Origin: Streptomyces endocoffeicus
GTDB taxonomy: Bacteria; Actinomycetota; Actinomycetes; Streptomycetales; Streptomycetaceae
Assembly (NCBI RefSeq): GCF_016741935.1
Contig: NZ_JAERRG010000018.1
Location: 124,001-188,000 of the forward strand
Length of the DNA stretch: 64,000 nt
Direction: 5' to 3'
Part shown: one piece after another, positions 43,550 to 51,617 of the stretch
Layout of the letters: the number at the start of each line of letters is the position of its first letter
Position numbering within the stretch: the first letter of the stretch is position 1
Made by a program: the position numbers and the translations under genes
Notes under the pieces: generated by a model
What the model was told of the DNA's origin: nothing
Seen by the model: the letters and a program-made list of their open reading frames with translations, nothing else
The model's database searches: none

Positions 43550-44398
43550 TCAGCCGGCCGCGCGATAGGCGGTGCCGATCTGGTTGGGCGTCGCGCCGTT
43601 GTAGAGACCGGTGCCGCCGCGGTCCGCGGAGAGCGTGAACCACGCGTACCGCTGGACGAAGGACAGGCCCTGCAGCATGGCGGTGGACTTCTTCACGAAC
43701 GCGGCCTGCTGGGCCGGGGTCGGATACCTCGGGGTACCGCTCGAGAAGTCGATCAGCGCGTATTCGGTGAGCCAGATCGGCTTCTGGTAGCGGTTGTGGG
43801 TGGCCTGGAGATAGCCGCGCAGCTGTTCGGTCGCGCGGGTGGCGTCGAAGTCGGCGCCGTACCAGTGCAGGGGGATGAAATCGACCTTGTAGCCGCGGTC
43901 GGCGGCGCCCTTCATGAAGCGGTCGAGCCAGCCACCGGCGACATCGCCGCCGTAGGCCACCGCGGGCGCGCCGAGCCGCATACCGGTCGACTGGAGCCGG
44001 GGCCACAGGTCGAGTGCCCTGGCGACGGTCATATTGGCCTGGCCCGCCATGTCCGGTTCATTGAAGCCGAGCAGGGTCGTGCCCTGGCTCTTGGCCTGGT
44101 TGAGTTCGGCGTCGGTCACCGAGCCGGGACCCCAGATCATGGGCACGAATTCGACCCCGGCCGGGGGCTGGATCTGCTGCTTGCCCGAGGCCCAGGTGTA
44201 GAACCAGCCGACCTTGGCATCGGACATCGCCGCCGTGACCCCGTTGAACTTCCAGGCGCTGACCCCCTTCTTCTGCACGGCGGCGGTGGATGCCTCGGCG
44301 CTCACCGCGGCGGTGGACGCCTCGGCGCTCGCCCGGCCTCCCGCGGTCAGCGCGGCCGGACCCGCCAGGAGTGCGGCGAGAACGCTTCTCCTTCTCAT
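43550..44398 (-). CDS. secreted GH128 (Asl1-like) glycosyl hydrolase
   Basis: 282 aa; twin-arginine-like signal (MRRRSVLAALLAGPAALTAGGRASA). The barrel shows both acids: LLGFNEPDMAGQANMTVARAL and PIWLTEYALIDF, with VGWFYTWASGKQ and IPLHWYGADFDATR, the Asl1/GH128 pattern, a family of endo-beta-1,3-glucanases. Just after the signal the octapeptide AEASTAAV is duplicated. A GTG at 44404 overlaps the thaumatin stop as GTGA and may be the true start. A 9-bp GTGTGAGTG repeat follows the gene. Confidence 0.87.
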   Translation of the reverse strand: MRRRSVLAALLAGPAALTAGGRASAEASTAAVSAEASTAAVQKKGVSAWKFNGVTAAMSDAKVGWFYTWASGKQQIQPPAGVEFVPMIWGPGSVTDAELNQAKSQGTTLLGFNEPDMAGQANMTVARALDLWPRLQSTGMRLGAPAVAYGGDVAGGWLDRFMKGAADRGYKVDFIPLHWYGADFDATRATEQLRGYLQATHNRYQKPIWLTEYALIDFSSGTPRYPTPAQQAAFVKKSTAMLQGLSFVQRYAWFTLSADRGGTGLYNGATPNQIGTAYRAAG

Positions 44399-44400
44399 GG

Positions 44401-45198
44401 TCACGCCCCCGCGTTGAAGGTGATGGTGAAGCCACTGCACTTGCCGCAGTTCTGCATCACCTGGTTGCCGGGCTCCTGGTCCTGCTTGGAGTAGGCGTAC
44501 GCCTTGGGACACCGGGAGGCGATCGCGTTGCTGTACGGCGTCTTGACGTCCCGGTTGGGGTTGGTGCACAGCATCGGTGTGCCGTCCGGCCAGCGGGTGA
44601 GGTTGGCGGCCGGGCAGAACGGCAGCAGGTTCTGTGTGCAGCCCTGGGTGCCGCAACCTCCGCCACCGGCGGGGTTGTTGGGGGCGATCGTGATGGGGTT
44701 GGAGAACGCGTTGACGTAGCTCACGTTGTACCAGGGAGCGAGCGTGTCCTTGGTGTCGAAATTGAACTCGGCGAGGCTGACGGGCTGCTCGCCCAGCTCA
44801 CAGCGGTCGGCGAACTTGCCGCAGTCCCCCACCTCGCAGTGGAAGGTGCTGCCCGAGGCGCCGGTGCATCCCAGACGGGCGAAGAACTTTCCACGCCAGT
44901 GGCCGGGGTCGGCGTTCTCGGGGATCGTCACCGACGCCGACTGTCCGGGTTCCAGGATGGGCAGTTTGGCGAATTGCTTGGATCCATCGGCGTTGACCGC
45001 GCTGCCGATCCACACCTTCCGTCCGGTGTGATTGACGAAGGTCACCGTGTGGTTGGCGGCGAGAGTGGTCTTGGCCCCGGCGGGTGCGTTGCGGGTCGGC
45101 ATCGCCACGCTCGTGGCCGCGCTCGTCCCCGCGGTCGGCAGCAGGGCCGCCAGCACCACCAGTGCCGCGGCGGCCAGGCCGATCAGCGTTCTGCGCAT
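44401..45198 (-). CDS. secreted thaumatin-like protein
   Basis: 265 aa with a signal peptide (MRRTLIGLAAAALVVLAALLPTAGTSA). The thaumatin pattern is clear: VTFVNHTGRKVWIGSA, HWRGKFFARLGCTGASGSTFHCEVGDCGKF, PVSLAEFNFDTKDTLAPWYNVSYVNAFSNPI, and many cysteines including GCGTQGCTQNLLPFCP. Plant relatives (PR-5) bind beta-glucans and permeabilise fungi. It lies between chitinase and glucanase genes in one operon, which supports an antifungal or wall-degrading role. Confidence 0.92.
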   Translation of the reverse strand: MRRTLIGLAAAALVVLAALLPTAGTSAATSVAMPTRNAPAGAKTTLAANHTVTFVNHTGRKVWIGSAVNADGSKQFAKLPILEPGQSASVTIPENADPGHWRGKFFARLGCTGASGSTFHCEVGDCGKFADRCELGEQPVSLAEFNFDTKDTLAPWYNVSYVNAFSNPITIAPNNPAGGGGCGTQGCTQNLLPFCPAANLTRWPDGTPMLCTNPNRDVKTPYSNAIASRCPKAYAYSKQDQEPGNQVMQNCGKCSGFTITFNAGA

Positions 45199-45220
45199 GA
45201 CTCCTCCGTGGGAAGGGTGC

Positions 45221-45976
45221 TCAGCAGGTCAGATTGGCGCCCGGGGCGACGCCGAGGAGGCTGGTGAACTTCTTGTAGAGGTTGACCCGGTCCTGCATCT
45301 GGGCGGGGTTGGCCCCGTTGCACTCCAGCGCGCCGTTGATGGCGCGTATGGTCTGGCCGAATCCGGCGCCGGTGGTCATGGCCTTGTGTGCGGGCATGGA
45401 GCCGGGCCCGGACTGGGTGGTCCAGTACCAGAGCGCGGTCTTCCAGGAGATGACGGCGTCCGTCCGCACCAGGCCCGGCTTGTTGAGCAGATTGACGCCC
45501 AGCGCGTCGCCCGCCGCCTTGTAGTTGAAGTTCCAGCTGAGCTGGATCGGCCCGCGCCCGAAGTACGCGGCCTTCCCTGCCGGACATCCGTAGGGGCGCG
45601 TCGTGTCGCAGTACTTCGGGTAGTTGGAGGTGTCCTGCTCCACGATGTGGCGGAGGCCACCGGTCTCATGGCTCACGTTGGCCAGAAAGGCCGCCGCCTC
45701 CCGCTTCTTGACCGTCCCGGTACCTGTCCTGGCGAAGCCGGGGAACCGGTTCATCGCGCTGACCAGCGCGTCATACGTGTAAAACGCGTTCTTGTTCGGA
45801 AACATCCGCTGGTACTGGGCCCGGCTCACCACGAAGCCGGCGGCCGGCGCCCGGACCGACGACGAGTCCCGCGCCGTGGCGGAGGCCGCGTCAGCGGCCG
45901 AAGGGGGAAGCGCAAGCGCCGATATACCGGCCGCCGCCGTCGCGGCCGTGGCCACGAGGGCACGTCTTATGGGCAT
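45221..45976 (-). CDS. secreted GH19 chitinase
   Basis: 251 aa. Signal peptide MPIRRALVATAATAAAGISALALPPSAADA. The GH19 catalytic domain is complete without a carbohydrate-binding module: FYTYDALVSAMNRFPGF, ANVSHETGG with catalytic E104, YFGRGPIQLSWNFNY, and ETGG/GPGSMPAHKAM. Family members cleave chitin with inversion and inhibit fungal hyphae. It is first gene of the operon; a palindrome lies about 300 bases upstream. Confidence 0.94.
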   Translation of the reverse strand: MPIRRALVATAATAAAGISALALPPSAADAASATARDSSSVRAPAAGFVVSRAQYQRMFPNKNAFYTYDALVSAMNRFPGFARTGTGTVKKREAAAFLANVSHETGGLRHIVEQDTSNYPKYCDTTRPYGCPAGKAAYFGRGPIQLSWNFNYKAAGDALGVNLLNKPGLVRTDAVISWKTALWYWTTQSGPGSMPAHKAMTTGAGFGQTIRAINGALECNGANPAQMQDRVNLYKKFTSLLGVAPGANLTC

Positions 45977-46574
45977 GTCTCATCTCTCTTTGGTGGCGGA
46001 TCTCTTTCGTGGCGGAACATTCGGATGCCACCGCGCCGATGACGCACGGGGACGCGCTCTTCGGGCAGTCATCGGGCGTGGCGACGCACGGGCGACGCGC
46101 CGCCGCCCTTGGGGCGGGAGGCCCGTGGGAAGGTGCCGCGTGATGGCGCGGCGGGAAAGGTGCTACGGAAAACTGGTGAATCCACTAGATGTCATGCGCC
46201 GCGGCCCTGCCACGGCGGACCGGGGCTCGGTCCGCTCAGACCCTTCGTGGCCGCGACCTGAGGGGGCACACGAAGGAAAAGATTGTCACGATCATGACAA
46301 TCTCCCAGATCAGACACAGGCTCTGCGGCCCGGTCCGTCCATAATCGGCCCAGCGACGGCGTGGCCACCGCGGCGGCCGACACCCCTGAGACGGGACGTC
46401 CATTCACGGGGAACTCTCCGAGGTCCGGCCCCGGATGACGACTTCCACCCGAGGCGCTCTCAAGAGCTGACGGGCCCCATGACACCGCCCCCGAACATAT
46501 ATGTCAATGGTCTGTACCAAAACCGGCAGGTGTCATCCCACGCCACGCGGGCGTCATCCCCCGCCACGCGGGTG
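45977..46574. other. long intergenic region upstream of the GH19 operon
   Basis: About 600 bases without a convincing gene. It should hold the promoter of the secreted operon. The only strong element is the palindrome at 46281-46302. The last 45 bases are 21-bp repeats reaching the alkB stop. Confidence 0.6.
46281..46302. promoter_or_regulatory. 8-bp inverted repeat, candidate operator
   Basis: GATTGTCA (46281-46288), six bases, TGACAATC (46295-46302). It is AT-rich against the background and lies upstream of the chitinase gene, as expected for a binding site controlling secreted hydrolases. Confidence 0.5.
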
Positions 46575-46592
46575 TCACCCCACGCCGCTGGG
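46530..46592. repeat. three 21-bp tandem repeats over the alkB stop
   Basis: Units at 46530-46550, 46551-46571 and 46572-46592 (type GTGTCATCCCACGCCACGCGG, the last degenerate). The stop of the minus-strand alkB gene (46575-46577) lies in the third. Confidence 0.8.
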
Positions 46593-47201
46593 GCGGAACT
46601 GGACGCTGATGCGTGGGCCGGTGGCGCGGGAGGATTTGGGTATGGCGTGTTCCCACGTCCGCTGGCAGGAGCCGCCCATCACCAGCAGGTCGCCGTGGCC
46701 GAGCGGCCGCCGCATGGCCTTGCCGCCGCCACGTGGGCGCAGCAGCAGGTCCCGGGGCGTGCCCACGGACAGGATGGCCACCATGGTGTCCTCGGTCCTG
46801 CCGCGGCCGATGCGGTCGCCGTGCCAGGCCACGCTGTCCCGGCCGTCGCGGTAGTAGCACAGCCCGGCCGTGGTGAAGGGCTCCCCCAGCTCGGTGGCGT
46901 AGTACGTGGAGAGCGCCTCCCGGGCCTCGGCCAGGACGGAGTGCGGCAGCGGATCCTCGGCTCCGTAGTAGGCGAGCAACCGTGGGACGTCCACCACCTG
47001 CTCGTACATGTGCCGCCGCTCGGCCTTCCAGGGGACCTCGGCGACGAGCTGGGCGAAGAGGTCGTCCGCTCCCCTCAGCCACCCGGGCAGCAGATCGATC
47101 CAGGCCCCGGCCCCGAGCTCGGTCCGGTGCGTACCGCGCAGCGAGCCGAGACCGATGCCATCGGTCTGGCCGAAGAGCGAACCCTGGAGGTACGTACCCA
47201 T
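46575..47201 (-). CDS. alkB: 2-oxoglutarate/Fe(II) dioxygenase, AlkB family
   Basis: 208 aa DNA/RNA demethylase-like protein. Iron and 2-oxoglutarate residues are visible: HxD in VAWHGDRIGRG, the distal His in RTWEHAIPK, and Arg in GPRISVQFRP; PRDLLLRPRGGGK precedes the DLLVMGG strand. ATG 47201 is chosen (MGTYLQGSLFGQ); the longer frame has no support. It reverses N-alkyl base damage. It stands alone, convergent with nothing, next to tandem repeats at its end. Confidence 0.92.
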   Translation of the reverse strand: MGTYLQGSLFGQTDGIGLGSLRGTHRTELGAGAWIDLLPGWLRGADDLFAQLVAEVPWKAERRHMYEQVVDVPRLLAYYGAEDPLPHSVLAEAREALSTYYATELGEPFTTAGLCYYRDGRDSVAWHGDRIGRGRTEDTMVAILSVGTPRDLLLRPRGGGKAMRRPLGHGDLLVMGGSCQRTWEHAIPKSSRATGPRISVQFRPSGVG

Positions 47202-47396
47202 ATGTGCAGCGTACCCGCGTAATCGAGCAAGCGTTCTACTGGTGAACCCGGGCGGATGCGCCCATGGCCGCTTCGGCGACAACACCGCAGGTCAGTGGCC
47301 GGTCGCCGGGGAACAGCGGCAAGGGCGACATCATTCGAGCCGTCGCGCGACACTTGGCCTGACGCGTTGCTCCCCGTCCAGGCCGGGGGTCGGCCC

Positions 47397-48059
47397 ATGA
47401 CCATGCGCACACCACGTGGCACATCCCGTGGCACATCGCGTGGCACACCACCACGCACACCGTGTCCGGCGCCCTCCCGGCCACCGGGGCTGGGGCCCAG
47501 GACCTGGGCCCAGGTGCCGCGCCGGTCCCGGCAGGTGCTGGTGGTGACCGGCCACGACCGGAACTCACCGGTGTCCACGGCGATCCTGTACGAGCACACC
47601 GAGGCCGGGTGGCGGGCCGGGGCGAGCCGGGCGGCGCACAACGCGCTCCACGGCTGGACCGACGACCACCGGGAAGGCGATCTGCGCTCCCCGATCGGCG
47701 TCCACACCCTCACGGACGCCGGCGGACGGCTCGCCGACCCCGGAACCCGGCTGCCCTACGAGCGGTCGGCCCGCTTCACCACGAGCGGTACGGGCTTCGA
47801 AGGCGAGCCCCTGTCCGGCTCGTTCGACCACGTGATCGCCATCGACTACAACCGCCGGCCCGGCACCTCCCCCCTGGACCGGACCCGCCCCCTCGGCCCG
47901 GACCGGGGCGGCGGCATCTGGCTGCACATCGACCACGGCGGCCCCACACGCGGCTGTGTCAGCCTCTCGGAGGGCGCCATGAGGGAGTTGCTCCGGGCGC
48001 TGGACCCTGACCGCGAGCCCGTCGTCGTCATGGGCGACGCGGCTTCACTGGAGCGCTGA
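47397..48059 (+). CDS. L,D-transpeptidase (YkuD-type) family protein
   Basis: 220 aa. The catalytic domain has SPIGVHTLTDAGGRL, GIWLHIDHGGPTRGCVSLSEGAM with the HxxxGxxxxGC nucleophile Cys, and a preceding FDHVIAIDYN strand. The N-terminus is low-complexity (RGTSRGTSRGTPP from DNA repeats) without a clear signal peptide. The family crosslinks peptidoglycan or anchors proteins to it. GGGGGT lies before ATG 47397. The start could be later, after the repeats. Confidence 0.8.
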   Translation: MTMRTPRGTSRGTSRGTPPRTPCPAPSRPPGLGPRTWAQVPRRSRQVLVVTGHDRNSPVSTAILYEHTEAGWRAGASRAAHNALHGWTDDHREGDLRSPIGVHTLTDAGGRLADPGTRLPYERSARFTTSGTGFEGEPLSGSFDHVIAIDYNRRPGTSPLDRTRPLGPDRGGGIWLHIDHGGPTRGCVSLSEGAMRELLRALDPDREPVVVMGDAASLER

Positions 48060-48083
48060 GGGCCGGGCCATCCACGGGACCAC

Positions 48084-48155
48084 TTCCCGGGCCATTTCCC
48101 GGGCCATTTCCCGGGCCGCTTCCCAGGCCACCTCCCGGGCCGCTTCCCAGGTCAC
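48084..48155. repeat. six 12-bp tandem repeats over a stop codon
   Basis: Six units of type TTCCCGGGCCAT fill the gap between the L,D-transpeptidase and FAH genes. The stop of the minus-strand FAH gene (48152-48154) lies in the sixth unit. Confidence 0.85.
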
Positions 48156-49087
48156 TCCGAGAAGCGGCCGCGGTGGGCACGGCGGGTCAGCGGCTCGGCG
48201 ATGGCCTCCACCAGCCAGTCCAGTTCGGTCTGATGGGCCCGTACCGGGTTGCGCAGGACGCCGACCCCCTCGATGGAGATCTCCACCACGTCCCCGGCGC
48301 GCAGGGTGAAATCGAGGGCGGGCACGATGCCGGTGCCGGTGGACAGCACGGCGCCGTCGGGGAAGGGCTGGGAGCGCCACAGGTGGTCCACCAGCCCCTG
48401 CGGGGTGCGATGGAACGCGGCGGTCGAGGTGGCCGCCCGGTACGCCGCCTCGCCGTCGCGCCACACCGCCATGGTGATGTCCAGCGCGTCGGGCGCGTCG
48501 ATCTCCCAGGCGGGCACGATGGCCGAGGACACGGCGGCGCTTCCGGCGTAGATCTTGGCCTGCGGGAGGTAGAGCGGGTTCTCGCCCTCGATGGACCGTG
48601 AGCTGACGTCGTCGGCGACCAGATAGCCGACGGTCTCGCTGTGCCGGTTGAGGACCAGCGCCAGTTCGGGCTCGGGGACGTTCAGCTCGGAGTCGTCGCG
48701 CACGGCGATCGGCTCGCCGTCGGTCACCACCCGCCACGCCGGGGACTTGAAGAACAGCTCCGGGCGCTCGGCGTCGTAGATCCGCTCGTACACCGACCGC
48801 TCGGTGCTCTCCTCCACCCTGGCCTCGCGCGAGCGTTCATACGTCACCCCCGCCGCCCACAGCTCCATCAGCCCGTCCAGCGGCGGCAGCGGCAGGACGT
48901 CCCGCTCATGGGCGGCGGCCGGGCCGGACGCGGTGTTCTCCACCAGGGCCCGCAGCTCCAACGTGGGCAGCCGCAGCAGTTCGGCGATGAGCGGCGCACC
49001 GGGGAAGGCCCGGATCCCGCCGGCGTCGTCGGCCACTCCGGTCCGGACCGTCCCGGCCTCATCGGCGAAGCGCACGATGCGTGTCAT
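48152..49087 (-). CDS. fumarylacetoacetate hydrolase family protein
   Basis: 311 aa. The FAH catalytic domain is present: LWAAGVTYERSREARVEES, PELFFKSPAWRVV, PEPELALVLNRH with metal-binding Glu, and DDVSSRSIEGENPLYLPQAKIY. It is divergent from an L-fuconate dehydratase. In the non-phosphorylating L-fucose route an FAH-family enzyme cleaves 2,4-diketo-3-deoxy-L-fuconate to pyruvate and lactate; that role is inferred here. Confidence 0.9.
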   Translation of the reverse strand: MTRIVRFADEAGTVRTGVADDAGGIRAFPGAPLIAELLRLPTLELRALVENTASGPAAAHERDVLPLPPLDGLMELWAAGVTYERSREARVEESTERSVYERIYDAERPELFFKSPAWRVVTDGEPIAVRDDSELNVPEPELALVLNRHSETVGYLVADDVSSRSIEGENPLYLPQAKIYAGSAAVSSAIVPAWEIDAPDALDITMAVWRDGEAAYRAATSTAAFHRTPQGLVDHLWRSQPFPDGAVLSTGTGIVPALDFTLRAGDVVEISIEGVGVLRNPVRAHQTELDWLVEAIAEPLTRRAHRGRFSE

Positions 49088-49191
49088 CTGTCGTCCTCTC
49101 CTCTCGTGACGGTGTGGTCGGTGCTCCTGCCCGGCGGAGGGTGGTGGCCGGGTTCATCGGACCTCCCTGCGGACCACACTGTCTCGCGGAA

Positions 49192-49297
49192 ACATCTGAC
49201 CTGTGGAACGTAGGTGCCATCTGCAGCCTTTGACAAGGCCTCAACAACCACGAGCTTTCCTCCAGGTGACCCTTGGCGACCACAGCAGACATCTGAC
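49192..49297. promoter_or_regulatory. two ACATCTGAC operator-like direct repeats
   Basis: ACATCTGAC at 49192-49200 and 49289-49297, each followed by a similar TGT and G context, lie 97 bases apart in the divergent promoter of the FAH and fuconate dehydratase genes. The nearby GntR regulator is the likely binder. Confidence 0.5.
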
Positions 49298-49353
49298 ATG
49301 TTGGTCGGCGTTGCTCGCTTTCCCTCGCCCTTTTGCCCCCAGGAGCGCGTGCC

Positions 49354-50703
49354 ATGACCCTTCGTGTCGTTGACGTCGAGACCATCGATGTCCGCTTCCC
49401 GACCTCCCAGCACCTCGACGGCTCCGACGCCATGAACGAGGCACCGGACTACTCGGCGGCGTACGTGGTGCTCAAGACCGCCGATGACGCCCCCTCCGGC
49501 CGAGGGGGAGCGGAGTCCGCGCCCACCGCCGAACCCCTGGCGGGCCATGGCTTCACCTTCACCATCGGCCGTGGCAACGACCTGGCGGTGCGGGCGGCGC
49601 GCGCCATCGGGGAGCGGGCCATCGGCCTGTCCGTGGCGGAGATCACCGGCGATCTGGGCGCCTTCTCACGCCATCTGCTGGGCGACAGCCAGCTGCGCTG
49701 GCTCGGCCCGGACAAGGGCGCCATCCACCTGGGCAGCGCCGCGGTCATCAACGCGGCCTGGGACCTCGCCGCCCGGCGGGCGGGCAAACCCGTGTGGAAG
49801 CTCCTCACCGGCCTCTCGCCCCGGCAGGTGGTCGACCTGGTGGACTGGCGCTACCTCAAGGACGCGCTCACCCCCGAGGCCGCCCTGAAGATGCTCGAAT
49901 CCCGCGCCGGGGGCCGCGCCGAACGCGAGGCGTACGTCCGCGAGCACGGATACCCCGCGTACACCACCAGCGCGGGCTGGCTCGGATACGACGACGCCAA
50001 GCTGGCCCGGCTCTGTCAGGAGGCCGTGGACCAGGGCTGGAACTCGGTGAAGCTGAAGGTGGGCGCCGATCTGGCGGACGACATCCGGCGCTGCCGTATC
50101 GCCCGCGATGTCATCGGGCCGGACCGCCGGCTGATGATCGACGCCAATCAGACCCTGGGCGTGGCGGAGGCGGTCTCCTGGGCCGAGGCGCTCCGGGAGT
50201 TCGACATCTGGTGGTTCGAGGAGCCCACCAGCCCCGATGACATCCTCGGACACGCGGCCATCGCCCGGCGGATCGACCCGATCCGGGTGGCCACCGGCGA
50301 ACACGCCCACAACGCCGTGATGTTCAAGCAGTTCCTCGCGGCCGACGCGATCGGCGTCTGCCAGATCGACGCCTGCCGCCTGGCCGGTGTCAACGAGGCG
50401 GTGGCCGTTCTGCTGCTGGCCGCGGCGTACGACGTGCCGGTGTGCCCGCACGCCGGCGGGGTCGGCCTGTGCGAGCTGGTCCAGCATCTGTCGATCTTCG
50501 ACTATGTGGCCGTCAGCGGTTCCATGGACGACCGCGTCATCGAGTACGTCGACCATCTCCACGAACACTTCCACGACCCGGTCCGCATCCGTGGCTCGCG
50601 CTATCTCGTCCCCGAGGCACCCGGCTACAGCGCCCGGATCCGGCGGGAGACCCTGGAGACCTACCGCTACCCCGACGGACCGGTCTGGAGCCGCCGCGGC
50701 TGA
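49354..50703 (+). CDS. L-fuconate dehydratase (enolase superfamily)
   Basis: 449 aa. The FucD pattern is strong from the start: VVDVETIDVRFPTSQHLDGSDAMNEAPDYSAAYVVLKT and GHGFTFTIGRGNDL. The active-site Lys is in NSVKLKVGAD, metal residues in MIDANQTLG, WWFEEPTSPDDI and ATGEHAHN, and the His in PVCPHAGGVGLCE. It converts L-fuconate to 2-keto-3-deoxy-L-fuconate. ATG 49354 has AGGAG upstream. The fucose dehydrogenase and lactonase of the route are not in the window. Confidence 0.93.
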   Translation: MTLRVVDVETIDVRFPTSQHLDGSDAMNEAPDYSAAYVVLKTADDAPSGRGGAESAPTAEPLAGHGFTFTIGRGNDLAVRAARAIGERAIGLSVAEITGDLGAFSRHLLGDSQLRWLGPDKGAIHLGSAAVINAAWDLAARRAGKPVWKLLTGLSPRQVVDLVDWRYLKDALTPEAALKMLESRAGGRAEREAYVREHGYPAYTTSAGWLGYDDAKLARLCQEAVDQGWNSVKLKVGADLADDIRRCRIARDVIGPDRRLMIDANQTLGVAEAVSWAEALREFDIWWFEEPTSPDDILGHAAIARRIDPIRVATGEHAHNAVMFKQFLAADAIGVCQIDACRLAGVNEAVAVLLLAAAYDVPVCPHAGGVGLCELVQHLSIFDYVAVSGSMDDRVIEYVDHLHEHFHDPVRIRGSRYLVPEAPGYSARIRRETLETYRYPDGPVWSRRG

Positions 50704-50720
50704 GTGGCATCCTGGTCGCC

Positions 50721-51470
50721 ATGTCCACCAATCCAGACCGCTCCGGCCCCGGCGGCGACGGTGTCCCCGCCGCCGGGAGCAGTGTCGTCGACATAGCCAT
50801 CGACCGGCTGCGCAAGCGCATCGAGAGCGGTGAGTTCACGCCCGGCCACCGGCTGCCGCCGGAGGCGGTGCTGGCGAGCGAGCTCGAACTCTCCCGCCCG
50901 TCGCTGCGGGAGGCGGTCCGCGCCCTGGCGATGGCCGGGGTCCTGGACGTACGCCGCGGCGACGGCACGTTCGTCACCGATCTGCGCCCCGACCGGCTGC
51001 TGCGCGCCCTCGGCAGCTTCCTGGACCTGGCCCAGGACACCGGTCTGAACGAGATGCTGGAATGCCGCAAGGTCCTGGAGCCGGGCGCCACCGCGCTGGC
51101 CGCGACCCGCGTCGACGAGGCCGCTCTCGACCGGCTCCAGGAGCGGATCGAGCGGATGCGCGGTCTGCGGGACCCGGAGGAGCTGGTCCACGAGGACATC
51201 GCCTTCCACGCCGACATCGTCGCCGCGTCCGGCAACCGCACCCTCGCCTCCCTGGCCGACTCGGTCACCCAGCGCACCGCCCGGGCCCGCATCTGGCGCG
51301 CCCTGGTCAAGTCCGATGTGCTGTCCTGGACCCACCAGCAGCACATGGACATCTACACCGCGCTCCGCGCCCATGACAGCCTGGCCGCGTTCACCGCGGC
51401 CAGCCGGCATGTGGGCGATGTGGAGCTGTGGGTCCGCGACCGGCTGGACGCGGTGCGCGAGCGCCGCTGA
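50721..51470 (+). CDS. GntR/FadR family transcriptional regulator
   Basis: 249 aa. Winged HTH (VVDIAIDRLRKRIESGEFTPGHRLPPEAVLASELELSRPSLREAVRALAMAGVLDVRRGDGTFV) and an FCD effector domain (CRKVLEPGATALAATRVDEAALDRL, HEDIAFHADIVAASGNRTLASLADSV). It follows fuconate dehydratase by 17 bases and probably controls that gene and FAH. Its stop codon lies inside the first unit of a 40-bp tandem repeat. Confidence 0.92.
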   Translation: MSTNPDRSGPGGDGVPAAGSSVVDIAIDRLRKRIESGEFTPGHRLPPEAVLASELELSRPSLREAVRALAMAGVLDVRRGDGTFVTDLRPDRLLRALGSFLDLAQDTGLNEMLECRKVLEPGATALAATRVDEAALDRLQERIERMRGLRDPEELVHEDIAFHADIVAASGNRTLASLADSVTQRTARARIWRALVKSDVLSWTHQQHMDIYTALRAHDSLAAFTAASRHVGDVELWVRDRLDAVRERR

Positions 51471-51604
51471 CCATGCGGGAGGGGTGGTCCTCTCCTTGGA
51501 CCGCCGCTGACCATGCGGGAGGGGTGGCCCTCCCCTTGGACCGCCGCTGACCACGCGGGAGGGGTGACCCTCCCCTTTGGACCGCCGCCGACCACGTGGC
51601 GGTG
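51459..51604 (+). repeat. 40-bp tandem repeat (3.5 units), each with a hairpin, over the gntR stop
   Basis: Units start at 51459, 51499, 51539 and 51580 (partial). Each full unit repeats the codons around the gntR stop and holds a GGGAGGG...CCCTCCC-type stem, so the array is also a run of terminators. Confidence 0.85.
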
Positions 51605-51617
51605 AGCCCTCCGCGGA

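Noticed and set aside
46192..46485. Open frame on the minus strand in the intergenic region before the chitinase gene
   Set aside because: Low-complexity translation, no ribosome site, and it spans the palindrome; not like a gene.
46530..46592. CRISPR array from the spaced repeats
   Set aside because: Units are contiguous, degenerate and without unique spacers; no cas genes are present.
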